Part shown: positions 8,501 to 15,915 of the stretch, piece by piece
Position numbering within the stretch: position 1 is the first letter of the stretch
Layout of the letters: each line of letters starts with the position of its first letter
NCBI GenBank assembly: GCA_036504595.1
Contig: DASXUX010000053.1
Coordinates: 1-64,000, forward strand
Reading direction: 5' to 3'
DNA length: 64,000 nt
Source of the DNA: DASXUX01 sp036504595
GTDB lineage: Bacteria; Planctomycetota; SZUA-567; H5-PLA8
Position numbers and translations under genes: made by a program
The notes under the pieces: generated by a model
Database searches by the model: none
The model's input: only the letters and a program-made list of their open reading frames with translations
Told to the model about the DNA's origin: nothing

Positions 8501-11500
8501 CCACGCAGGTGAATCTGACCTGGGTCGACAACGCCAGCAACGAAACCGGCTTCAAGCTCGAACGCAAGACGGGTTCCGGCGGCGCTTACGCGCAGATCAA
8601 TGCGCCCGCCGCCAACGCAACCAGTTTTGGCGACACGTCCGCGAGCCCCAACACGACCTATTACTATCGGATCAAAGCCACGAATGCGATCGGCGACTCC
8701 GGCTACTCGAACGAGATCAACATCACCACGCCCGTCTACGGCAACGGCAACGGCTTGGTCGGCTACTACTTCGACAATATGGATCTGACCGGACTCAGAC
8801 TGATGCGCATCGATACGACCGTGAACTTCGACTGGGGCACCGGCTCCCCCGATGCAGCGATCGGCCCCGACACATTTTCCGTGCGCTGGGTCGGCCAGGT
8901 CCGCCCGATGTACTCCGAAACCTATACCTTCTATACCGTTTCCGACGACGGCGTGCGTCTCTGGGTCAACGGCCAGCAGTTGGTAAACAACTGGACCGAT
9001 CACGGCCCGACCGAAAACAGCGGCACGATCGCTCTAAGCGCCAACCAGAACTACGACGTCACGATGGAATACTACGAGAACGGCGGTGGAGCGTCTGCCA
9101 AACTGCTTTGGTCCAGCAGCAGCCAGAGCAAGGTCGCCATTCCGCAGTCCCAGCTTTACTCCGCCAATCAAGCGCCCGAAATCGTCACCGCCGCGGCCTG
9201 TTCAGCCAGTCCTGTGATCGGAACGACCGCAAACTTGAGCGTCCTCGCCACTGACGAATCCGGCGAACCCGGTCTGACTTATACGTGGGCCGCCACAGCC
9301 ACTCCCACCGGCGCATCCCCGCTCTTTAGCGCCAACGGCAGCAACGCGGCCAAGAACACCACCGTTACATTCGACAAAGCGGGCAGCTACACTTTCCTGG
9401 TCACGATTAAGGACTCTGGCAATCTCTCGACGACCAGCAGCGTGAGCGTCAACGTCAACCAGACGCTCACCGCCATCGCGGTTTCACCAGCCACGGCATT
9501 GCTGCCTTTGAATGGCTCGCAGCAGTTCAGCGCGGCCGCCAGCGATCAGTTTGCGGCCCCGATGACGGCCGCCTTCACATGGTCTGCCACCGGTGCCGGT
9601 ACAATTGCAGCGAGCGGTCTCTTTACGGCGGGTAACGCGCCGGGTTCGGCTACGGTCACCGCGACCAGCGGAACCGTCACTGGCACCGCCGGCGTCACGA
9701 TCTCCAACACCGGTCCAACCGTGAAAACCGCCGCTTTCGCAACTCCGAGTCCAGTCAACGGCACGACGACCGCACTCAGCGTCCTTGGAAGCGACGATGG
9801 CGGCGAACCTAATCTCACCTACACGTGGGTCGCCACCGCTGCTCCTGCTGGCGCTTCTCCGATCTTCAGCGGCAATGGCACCAATGCGGCCAAGAACACC
9901 ACCGCGACCTTCGACAAAGCGGGCAGCTACACCTTCCAGGTAACAATTAAGGACTCCGGCAACCTGTCCGTGACCAGCAGCGTCAGCGTCACCGTCAATC
10001 AGACGCTCACCACCATCGTCGTTTCACCAGCCAGCATCACTCTGCCGCTCAACGGTGCGCAGCAGTTCAGCGCGGCCGCCAGCGATCAGTTCGCGGCTCC
10101 GATGACAGCCGCCTTCACCTGGTCTGCCACAGGCGCCGGCACGATCGCGACGAGCGGTCTCTTTACGGCGGGTAACGCGCCGGGTTCGGCTACGGTCACC
10201 GCGACCAGTGGAACCGTCATTGGCATCGCTGGCGTCACGATCTCCAACACCGGTCCAACCGTGAAAACCGCCGCTTTCGCAACTCCCAGCCCAGTCACCG
10301 GCACGACGACCGCGCTTAGCGTGCTTGGAAGCGACGATGGCGGCGACGCGAATCTCACCTACACGTGGGTCGCCACCGCTGCTCCCACCGGCGCGTCTCC
10401 AGCCTTCAGCGCTAACGGCACCAACGCGGCCAAGAACACAACCGTTACCTTCAACAAAGCCGGCAACTACACGTTCCAGGTCACGATTAAGGACTCCGGC
10501 AATCTCTCGACGACCAGCAGCGTGAGCGTCACTGTTAACCAGACGCTCACCAGCATCGCTGTTTCGCCTGCTTCCGTCACCCTGCCGCCCAGTAGTTCTC
10601 TGCAGTTCAGCGCCAGCGGCAGCGATCAGTTCGGTGTATCGCTCAGCGGCAGCTACACCTGGTCCTGCGCTGGTGTGGGCTCGATCAATTCAACGGGCCT
10701 TTATAGTGTCGGAAATAACAGCCGCGGATCAGCGACCATCACCGCCGCGGCCGGCGGCATCAGCGGCACTGCCTCTATCAGCATTCGCAAGCGTGCCGCG
10801 CCGGTGCTGGCCTCCGCGCCATCGGTGAGCAGCGGCGATCTCATCGTCGGTCAACCTGTACAGTTCACCGCGGCGACCGTCGCTCCTGACGGCAACGCCG
10901 TCATCTGCACGTGGGATGCCGGCGACGGATCAGAGCCTGTGATCGGGGATACCTTCAGCCACGTCTACACGGCGCCCGGCACCTACACCGTGACGTTTAC
11001 GGCGGGTGATGGCGCGGACGGCGAAGTGACCACCAGCACCTTCTCGGTTACCGTCTCGCCGGGCAGCAGCGACAGCACGGACGGCGGCGCCGCGCAACCC
11101 GACACACCGCTGCCGATGACCCTCAAGGGCGTCAAGCTCATGACGAACTCAGCCCGCGCGGGTTCTGACACGCTGCAACTGAAAGCCGTTCTGCCCGGCC
11201 CAGTCGCTGCCAGGCTCGCGGGCGCCATTATCTCCATCGACGTGGGCGGCATTGAGCACACCTTTGCGCTCGATGCGCACGGCCGCTGTCGCGGCGCCAG
11301 GGCCAGCGCATCGGTCCGCATCGACAAGAAGTCCAAGGCATGGCTCGTCAGTATTCGACTGACTGGCGGCAGTTGGTCCACGCTGTGGGCCGACATCAAC
11401 GGGGGTGGCTCCAGTTCAGTGCCTGTGCCCGTGTCCCTTACAGTAAACACGCTTCACTACGCCGCCACCAAGCAGGTCCAGGTGAAGTCACGCGCTTCGA

Positions 11501-11523
11501 TCACCCAAGCGCTTGGAAAGTAG
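5506..11523 (+). CDS. Giant secreted papain-family (C1) peptidase with Calx-beta, PA14, FnIII, Ig-like repeats and PKD
   Basis: 2005 residues. ATG 5506 is preceded by GGGAGGGG and opens a clear signal peptide (MRFAAVLAVCFALSVSALA). The peptidase domain (about 95-400) has the papain triad: Cys131 in QGGLGSCAC, His293 in GGHAMTIAGY and Asn326 in LIVNSWGTGWG. After it come a Calx-beta-like domain (about 515-625), a PA14-like domain (about 630-785), three FnIII domains (about 800-1080), a second PA14 (about 1083-1225), three 180-residue PKD/Big-type tandem repeats (about 1223-1762), a PKD domain with WDAGDGSEP, and a C-terminal domain of about 140 residues shared with the MBG protein at 32838-40961. 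It is likely exported and cell-surface or matrix-associated. It lies divergent to the ECF sigma gene, a common arrangement for regulon targets. The protease role rests on the intact triad; the substrate is unknown. Confidence 0.88.
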   Translation: MRFAAVLAVCFALSVSALAGQDNDPHATGCRPPTLEEEARYNARATTAKNIRFNNLAWQRINEHRQAKGLMPAAAPADVAAIGDEIVSDGSTSAPGAGTTTQAPGALPVFVDNTKLACFPPVSSQGGLGSCACFSSTYYQMTHMTGLARGFDNKASSTYRFSPKWTYNMVNGGSDSGSWMYDAHQLMMDTGCATWNEFPYDGSDYRGWCLDGNVWRNAINYRLNQMGSIGAVDTTGLDQLKQLLVNGYVVTFATDVYGWKFYNVKDNPSATEDDAYVGWSACYYVQSGQGGGHAMTIAGYNDSIWIDVNNNGVQDPGETGALLIVNSWGTGWGHSGMCWLAYDALKAISAVTGAPADREAAFWSNAIYWITAKTSYTPSMVGMFTVNHGNRSEMRLQVGKSDTTKTTPTTTWGPSGYGLYYDGGAYAFDGSTTACDATFCLDLTNLSPDANLLKRYYVAMADSTNDATTGTIKSFKVIDVAAGNVVKYAANVPQTANNNTAYAYTDYTFNSATLPAVSIAAPTPNASEAGPSSGKFTLTRTGATTNALAVTVSIGGSATNGSDYLTLATGYTIPAGSATLDIVVTPIDDTTIESSETVILTVTPTAQYNAALPDSATVTITSNDTYANGPGHGITREWWTGISGTAVTDLTGNPAYPDSPTGTETVATFFEAPTNWADNYGQRMHGYFIPPATGQYTFYIASDDNSELWLSTDNTPANIVKIAAVTSWTNSRAWTTYASQKSAPISLTAGNRYYIRALQKEGGGGDNLAVGMDLPGGVSEKPIPYHRLDPWDGGQTVPAAPSNLAAGAASSSQINLTWTDNATTEAGFKLERKTGSGGTWAQIAAPAANATSFGDTGLAAATTYFYRIRATNAVGDSAYSNEASATTGDVAPAAPTNLAATAASSTQINLTWADNSNNENGFKLERKMGSGGTYAQIAAPAANATSFGDSGLTPATTYFYRVRATNAAGDSGYSNEASATTADVAPAAPSNLAAIAPSPTQVNLTWVDNASNETGFKLERKTGSGGAYAQINAPAANATSFGDTSASPNTTYYYRIKATNAIGDSGYSNEINITTPVYGNGNGLVGYYFDNMDLTGLRLMRIDTTVNFDWGTGSPDAAIGPDTFSVRWVGQVRPMYSETYTFYTVSDDGVRLWVNGQQLVNNWTDHGPTENSGTIALSANQNYDVTMEYYENGGGASAKLLWSSSSQSKVAIPQSQLYSANQAPEIVTAAACSASPVIGTTANLSVLATDESGEPGLTYTWAATATPTGASPLFSANGSNAAKNTTVTFDKAGSYTFLVTIKDSGNLSTTSSVSVNVNQTLTAIAVSPATALLPLNGSQQFSAAASDQFAAPMTAAFTWSATGAGTIAASGLFTAGNAPGSATVTATSGTVTGTAGVTISNTGPTVKTAAFATPSPVNGTTTALSVLGSDDGGEPNLTYTWVATAAPAGASPIFSGNGTNAAKNTTATFDKAGSYTFQVTIKDSGNLSVTSSVSVTVNQTLTTIVVSPASITLPLNGAQQFSAAASDQFAAPMTAAFTWSATGAGTIATSGLFTAGNAPGSATVTATSGTVIGIAGVTISNTGPTVKTAAFATPSPVTGTTTALSVLGSDDGGDANLTYTWVATAAPTGASPAFSANGTNAAKNTTVTFNKAGNYTFQVTIKDSGNLSTTSSVSVTVNQTLTSIAVSPASVTLPPSSSLQFSASGSDQFGVSLSGSYTWSCAGVGSINSTGLYSVGNNSRGSATITAAAGGISGTASISIRKRAAPVLASAPSVSSGDLIVGQPVQFTAATVAPDGNAVICTWDAGDGSEPVIGDTFSHVYTAPGTYTVTFTAGDGADGEVTTSTFSVTVSPGSSDSTDGGAAQPDTPLPMTLKGVKLMTNSARAGSDTLQLKAVLPGPVAARLAGAIISIDVGGIEHTFALDAHGRCRGARASASVRIDKKSKAWLVSIRLTGGSWSTLWADINGGGSSSVPVPVSLTVNTLHYAATKQVQVKSRASITQALGK
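9172..10791 (+). repeat. Three tandem 540-bp coding repeats
   Basis: Three units of 540 bp (9172-9711, 9712-10251, 10252-10791), each encoding 180 residues made of a PKD-like plus a Big-like module. The phrases KNTTVTF.KAGSYTF and AAFTWSATGAGTIA recur at fixed spacing. Long stretches are nucleotide-identical between units 1-2 and 2-3, implying recent duplication or gene conversion. Confidence 0.9.
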
Positions 11524-11969
11524 ACCCCGGCCTGATCCAACTCGGTGACGGGTGACATTTGGCGGTGGCAGAGAAAATGCGCACGCTCGCCCTGTGTCAT
11601 GGTCTCGCCCTCCCACAGCACATCCTCCACCTTTTCGAATCTTTGGAGAAGACGGGGTGTTTTGACGCTTACCCAGAACAGAATCCAGGGATCGAGGAAG
11701 TACGACTCGCCCTCCTCAAAGACGCGAAACACAAAAAGGCGAAACAGGCGTTTCGGATGGTAGCACGAATTCGCATGGAAACGTTTTGGCGACCCATCTG
11801 CGCCGAGAATGAGTGAACGATGCGCGGGTTGTGCCACACGCATCGTGATACTCTCACGCCGGGATCAAGAACAAGGCGGTCAGCAGGTCCAGCTTGCATT
11901 CAAACACCCAGCGGGTACTGTTCGCTCTTGAATCAGGCTTTTGTCAGAGCGCGGAGTCGACTTGCCGAA
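11524..11969. other. Intergenic gap, no gene recognised
   Basis: 446 bp after the giant protease. An 85-codon frame (11559-11816, plus) and a 128-codon frame (11457-11843, minus) overlap each other. Neither has a recognised family or ribosome site, and the minus frame overlaps the protease 3' end. The promoter of the kinase remnant presumably lies at the right side. Confidence 0.4.
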
Positions 11970-12336
11970 ATGCCGCCCATGAACTGCACCAGATGCGGCC
12001 GGCCGTTGCCAGCTATTGATCCTGCTTCGGGGAAAGATCCCGTATGCCCGATCTGTTTGCCGCAAAGGGCCGCCAAGAATGTTGCTGCCGGTCAGCCCGT
12101 CGAATCACAGACGATGACCATCATGTGGGAACGGACCTTTGGGCCGGATATGCTTGCCCACGGCGATCCGGCTCGCACGGTGAAGCCTGCTGTAGACCAA
12201 CTCTCTGCTAAACAACCCGTCGTTAGACCGTCTGCGCCGGGCCCCGCGGAATCCGCTAACTCTGCCCCTCTGCCGCTAAGCTCAGATTTCACTCTGCGCG
12301 CGAAGCTCGGCGAAGGCGGCATGGGAGTCGTTTGGC
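11970..12336 (+). pseudogene. N-terminal remnant of a Hanks-type serine/threonine protein kinase
   Basis: From ATG 11970 (or ATG 11979) the frame encodes MPPMNCTRCGRPLP and a second Cys pair (CPIC), a zinc-ribbon start typical of planctomycete and verrucomicrobial kinases. A low-complexity linker follows, then DFTLRAKLGEGGMGVVW, the first strand and glycine-rich P-loop of the kinase domain. Immediately after VVW (about 12336) the similarity ends; the expected continuation with the VAIK lysine is missing. The frame runs on only as the antisense of the beta-helix gene ending at 12393. This is a kinase cut within its first 35 domain residues by a deletion or rearrangement, with no remaining kinase sequence in the window. 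It cannot make an active kinase. Confidence 0.8.
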
Positions 12337-12392
12337 ACAACCGCAGCACGGTTCAGGGCAAACGCTGCCGCCAACCGCTTCGTGCCCGTCAA

Positions 12393-15300
12393 TCATTTGC
12401 CAGAGATGAAAGCGCCCGCGTCCCGGCCCTTGCCGCTGGGCGTTCGGCCGGTGAAGTCGCGCAGGAACGGGCCGTCGAACTCCCAATCGTAGAGTTCCTC
12501 GATAGAGGTGCGGCTGTCGGCCAGCGTCGCGCGTGCAATGCGCAAGTACTCGAAACAGCCGGCGAAGCCCTTGCCCACAATCAGATCGGCGCTGTTGGAC
12601 AGGCTGGCATCTGCGGGTAGAGACAGCTTGCCCTCCACCGTTTTGACGCCGTCGATGTAGATAACGGCCTTGCCGGCGCCGCGATCGGCCTCCGCAACGA
12701 TGTGGTGCCACTTGCCGTCGGCGATCCGGGCGCCGCTGGCGACCTCGGCCTTCTGTCCGGCCGCGACCAGGGTCAGGGTGAGCCCGCCGACGTGGTTCAA
12801 CGTCAGTTGGTAACCGCTGTCGGCGAGCTTGCCGACGATTGTCCCGGCGGCCGGGCCGCTCTGCGGCTGGAGATAGGCCTCGATGAGCAAGTTCTGCCGG
12901 TCGATATCCGGGTTGGCGAGATCCTTGCCTTGAGCCGTGATCTTCTTTTTGTTGTGCACGTATTCGTAGGGTTTGTTCAGCACTTGGTGAGCGATCGTGG
13001 CGTATTGGTCCTTGCCGTCGAGCTTCAGGGCGCCTTCGGTCCAGTCTTCCAAGGGGCCGGGGACGTAGTCCTTCTCGGTGATGCCCACGCCGGTGAGCGG
13101 CCAGACGGGCGTCTGATAATAGGTGTCGCGGTTGACCAGGTACGGGGCGGGGTACCAGTGGTCGTCGAGGATGACGGCTGGATCGCGGCGGTTGCGCCGG
13201 AAATGCCACTCTCCCACGGTGCGGCCGATGGTCCACGGCACGAAGACCTTGACGCCGGTCTCGCTGGCCGGTGAACCTGGAGCCGGATGGAAGTCGCGCT
13301 TCAGGTCGGCATCCACGACCGGGCTCCGCGCGATGGCTGTGCCGATGTCGCCGGCTAATGGCTGGTGCGACTGAAACGCCGCCTGCATGCTGGTCAGATC
13401 GCGATAGCCCTTGCCGGTGGCCTCGAAGACGCCGAAGGCTTTGCCAGCCTCACCGCAATTGGCGAGCACATTGCGCGCGATTGCGGTGGACTCGTGCGGA
13501 TAGGCCGGCGGTGCGGGCCCCTTGTCCTCCTTCAACTGGCCCCACTGGAACACTGGCCCCTGTATGTTGATGAGCAGGTTGCCGAGGAACAGGTGGCGGC
13601 CGCCCGACGGCGACCAGTTGGAGGCGATGACGAAGTGGGCGGCCGTGTTGTTAAAAAACGTATTCTCAATCGTCGGCACCGCCTCGTAGTAGGCTGCCTG
13701 GGCGAAAAACTTGCTGCTGCGGTCGGCGGTGCCACCCCACGCCACGTTGTTGAACACCGCGTTGCGAAAGGAGCCGTCGAAGTAGTAGTTGAACCCCAGG
13801 CAGGCGCTGCCCTTCTTCTCCGGTTTCCAAGTGCAGTTCCAGTAGCCGACGGCGTTGCCGGAGATGTTATTGTAAACGTAGTGCGGTCCGCACTGCCAAG
13901 TCTCGATGCCGCCCCAATCATTGGCCGCCAACAGCGAGTCAACCACCCGGTTGCCGTGGATGAGGGAGCGCGACACGGCCACGTCGCGAGTGTCGCCCCC
14001 GCCTTTACCGCCGAAAACGAAAATGCCGGCGCCGTAGCAGCGCGACAACAGGTTGCCGGCGATGTGCATGAACTGCGGGCAGTTAATGACCAGGGCATGG
14101 CCCCAGTCCTGGCGGTGTGGGCGGGCGCCGATGTCGTGCATACGGTTGCGCAGGATCTCGACGTCGCCGCGGGCGCCGCACTCTACAGCGAGGGCGCCGT
14201 GGTCGATGGCCTCCAGGTCATTGTCGTTGAAGGTCAGGCGGTCGAAGCGATGCTCCGGCTTCTGCGCGTCCAAAAGGAGCCCTTTGCCGGCAATGTGGTC
14301 GAAGCGGCAGTTGACGATAGTAAGGCCGACGCAGGAACCCCGCACGCGGATCGCAGCGTTGGCCACGTCGGGGTGGCCCCAGCCGGGCTGCGACAGGTCC
14401 GCGTGGGTGTTGGTGTAACGGAACGTCAGGCCGCTGATGGACACTTCGGAGAGGTCGGCGCTCTCGATGATGCTGATCTGCCGGCCGGCCTCGACGAGGG
14501 TGGTGTTGGGGTCGCGGTCGCCAGTCAGGCGCACGTACAGCCGAGTGCTGTTGCCGCGCGACTCGGCCCAGAATTCGCCGGGCGCATCCAGATACTGCGG
14601 CTTGTCCTCCAGGTAGTAACGATTTCCGGTCCACTCCTGCTCGCTATCTCCGGTCCAGATGCCCTGGAAGATGATGCCCTTCTTGGCGGCATCGAAGCCC
14701 TCGACGCGGGTGGGGAAGGGCGTACCCATCACCACCGCGAACTCGGGACGAACGATGGCGCCGACATAGTAGCTCGCCGGCTTGTCCAGGTGTTTGGTGT
14801 CGATGCCCATGTGAGCACGATGACCGTTGAAGTTGATCTTCCACTTGCCGGTCCACCACTCCGGCTGCTCCAGGCTCCACCACTCGCTGCGCGGATCGTT
14901 GGGGTCGGACTCTTTCCAGTTTGGGGTACGAGCCAGGACGATGCGCTGGATGCCATCCTTGCCCGCCTCCCACAGGTTCTTGGCCGGGAAGGGCACGTCC
15001 GCCCACCATACCTTAGCGGCGTCGGGAATGTCCTTGTGGTCGGCGCCCTGCTTCCATCCGCTTACCGTTTCAGCGCCAGAAAGGACGGCCTCGCCCTTGC
15101 CCCAGGCGGGGTCGCTGGTGAGACGAATCGGATCGCCGGGTTTGCCGGATTCCCTGGCCAGCAGACGGCCGCGGTAGATGACGCCGCGCTTGAAGACGTA
15201 GGTCTGCACGCCGGAGCAGGCCTTGGCCTGTCCGGTGGCCGCCGCATCCCAGGGATGATGCTTCCAGGGCGCGGCTTGCCCGCCGTCGCCGTCGTCCTTG

Positions 15301-15566
15301 CCCTGATCGAAATCGATGTAGCGCACCGAGGCGCCCTTTTCGAGTTTGAAGGCCCGGGGCTTCCACGCCAAGTCGCCGCTGGGAGTAGTCTCGGCATGAG
15401 GCTGGTTCCAAGTCCAGCGATCCCGTTGCGGAGTGCGCGGCGTCACAGTCTGCGGCGCCAGAGGGACCGTCTCGGCTTCCGCTCCCAAAGATGCCGGAGA
15501 CTGCAGCAGCGCATGGATGACGACGCAGGCGATAAGCAGCCGTGCAGTCGAAAGCGGATATGGCAT
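12393..15566 (-). CDS. Secreted right-handed parallel beta-helix protein with C-terminal LamG domain
   Basis: 1057 residues. ATG 15566 has AAGGAG 9 nt upstream and begins a signal peptide (MPYPLSTARLLIACVVIHALL). The N-terminal third contains a DUF1565-like opening (VRYIDFDQGKDDGDG, WKHHPWD). The central region (about 360-680) has the strand-turn pattern of parallel beta-helix polysaccharide enzymes: ISGLTFRYTNTH, LTIVNCRFDHIAGKG, VEILRNRMHDIG, HYVYNNISGNAVGYWNC. The last 220 residues form a LamG/concanavalin-like domain (ADGKWHHIVAEADRG, GKAVIYIDGVKTVEGKL). It probably binds or cleaves an extracellular polysaccharide. No catalytic residues can be assigned with confidence, and no CAZy family is claimed. 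Its stop lies about 56 bp from the kinase remnant's break. Confidence 0.82.
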   Translation of the reverse strand: MPYPLSTARLLIACVVIHALLQSPASLGAEAETVPLAPQTVTPRTPQRDRWTWNQPHAETTPSGDLAWKPRAFKLEKGASVRYIDFDQGKDDGDGGQAAPWKHHPWDAAATGQAKACSGVQTYVFKRGVIYRGRLLARESGKPGDPIRLTSDPAWGKGEAVLSGAETVSGWKQGADHKDIPDAAKVWWADVPFPAKNLWEAGKDGIQRIVLARTPNWKESDPNDPRSEWWSLEQPEWWTGKWKINFNGHRAHMGIDTKHLDKPASYYVGAIVRPEFAVVMGTPFPTRVEGFDAAKKGIIFQGIWTGDSEQEWTGNRYYLEDKPQYLDAPGEFWAESRGNSTRLYVRLTGDRDPNTTLVEAGRQISIIESADLSEVSISGLTFRYTNTHADLSQPGWGHPDVANAAIRVRGSCVGLTIVNCRFDHIAGKGLLLDAQKPEHRFDRLTFNDNDLEAIDHGALAVECGARGDVEILRNRMHDIGARPHRQDWGHALVINCPQFMHIAGNLLSRCYGAGIFVFGGKGGGDTRDVAVSRSLIHGNRVVDSLLAANDWGGIETWQCGPHYVYNNISGNAVGYWNCTWKPEKKGSACLGFNYYFDGSFRNAVFNNVAWGGTADRSSKFFAQAAYYEAVPTIENTFFNNTAAHFVIASNWSPSGGRHLFLGNLLINIQGPVFQWGQLKEDKGPAPPAYPHESTAIARNVLANCGEAGKAFGVFEATGKGYRDLTSMQAAFQSHQPLAGDIGTAIARSPVVDADLKRDFHPAPGSPASETGVKVFVPWTIGRTVGEWHFRRNRRDPAVILDDHWYPAPYLVNRDTYYQTPVWPLTGVGITEKDYVPGPLEDWTEGALKLDGKDQYATIAHQVLNKPYEYVHNKKKITAQGKDLANPDIDRQNLLIEAYLQPQSGPAAGTIVGKLADSGYQLTLNHVGGLTLTLVAAGQKAEVASGARIADGKWHHIVAEADRGAGKAVIYIDGVKTVEGKLSLPADASLSNSADLIVGKGFAGCFEYLRIARATLADSRTSIEELYDWEFDGPFLRDFTGRTPSGKGRDAGAFISGK

Positions 15567-15714
15567 AGTTGGTGCTCCTTCACGATCGGTGGAACAAGAA
15601 GCCACGGCCTATCTGTTCCGGCTCACTCAAGGCAGCTTTTGGCTTTTCTGCGCCGCGAAGTCTCCGCCGGAACGGCGCCTGAAAGCTGTCTTTGCACGTG
15701 CCGCGACGGACGTC

Positions 15715-15728
15715 ATTTAACGTTAAAT
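15715..15728. promoter_or_regulatory. Perfect 14-bp palindrome ATTTAACGTTAAAT
   Basis: An AT-rich perfect palindrome in a GC-rich background, in the 349-bp divergent gap between the beta-helix gene (minus, start 15566) and the TonB receptor (plus, start 15916). A dyad of this form suits a dimeric repressor or activator. A short GCACGTGC palindrome lies just to its left at 15694-15701. Which gene it would serve is unknown. Confidence 0.4.
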
Positions 15729-15915
15729 ACACCGGCACCGGAGGCGGTGTGGCGTTATCTGCAAGCCGGCATCAGCCTTTCGTGAATAATGTTCTCTATC
15801 TGGTCGAGTTGGCGAGGTAACCAAGAAGGTATCGGCACCCGCGTGAAAAGAGGTGACACGCTGGCCTTTCGATGTACCATCCCACCCATTATATGCGTCC
15901 AGCCGGGGAGGGGTT

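Noticed and set aside
9172..10791. CRISPR or satellite-type array from evenly spaced repeats
   Set aside because: The period is 540 bp, all within one open frame, and encodes Ig-like modules.
11457..11843. A 128-residue minus-strand gene with an aromatic-rich sequence
   Set aside because: It overlaps the protease 3' end, has no ribosome site or family signature, and competes with a plus-strand frame of similar quality.
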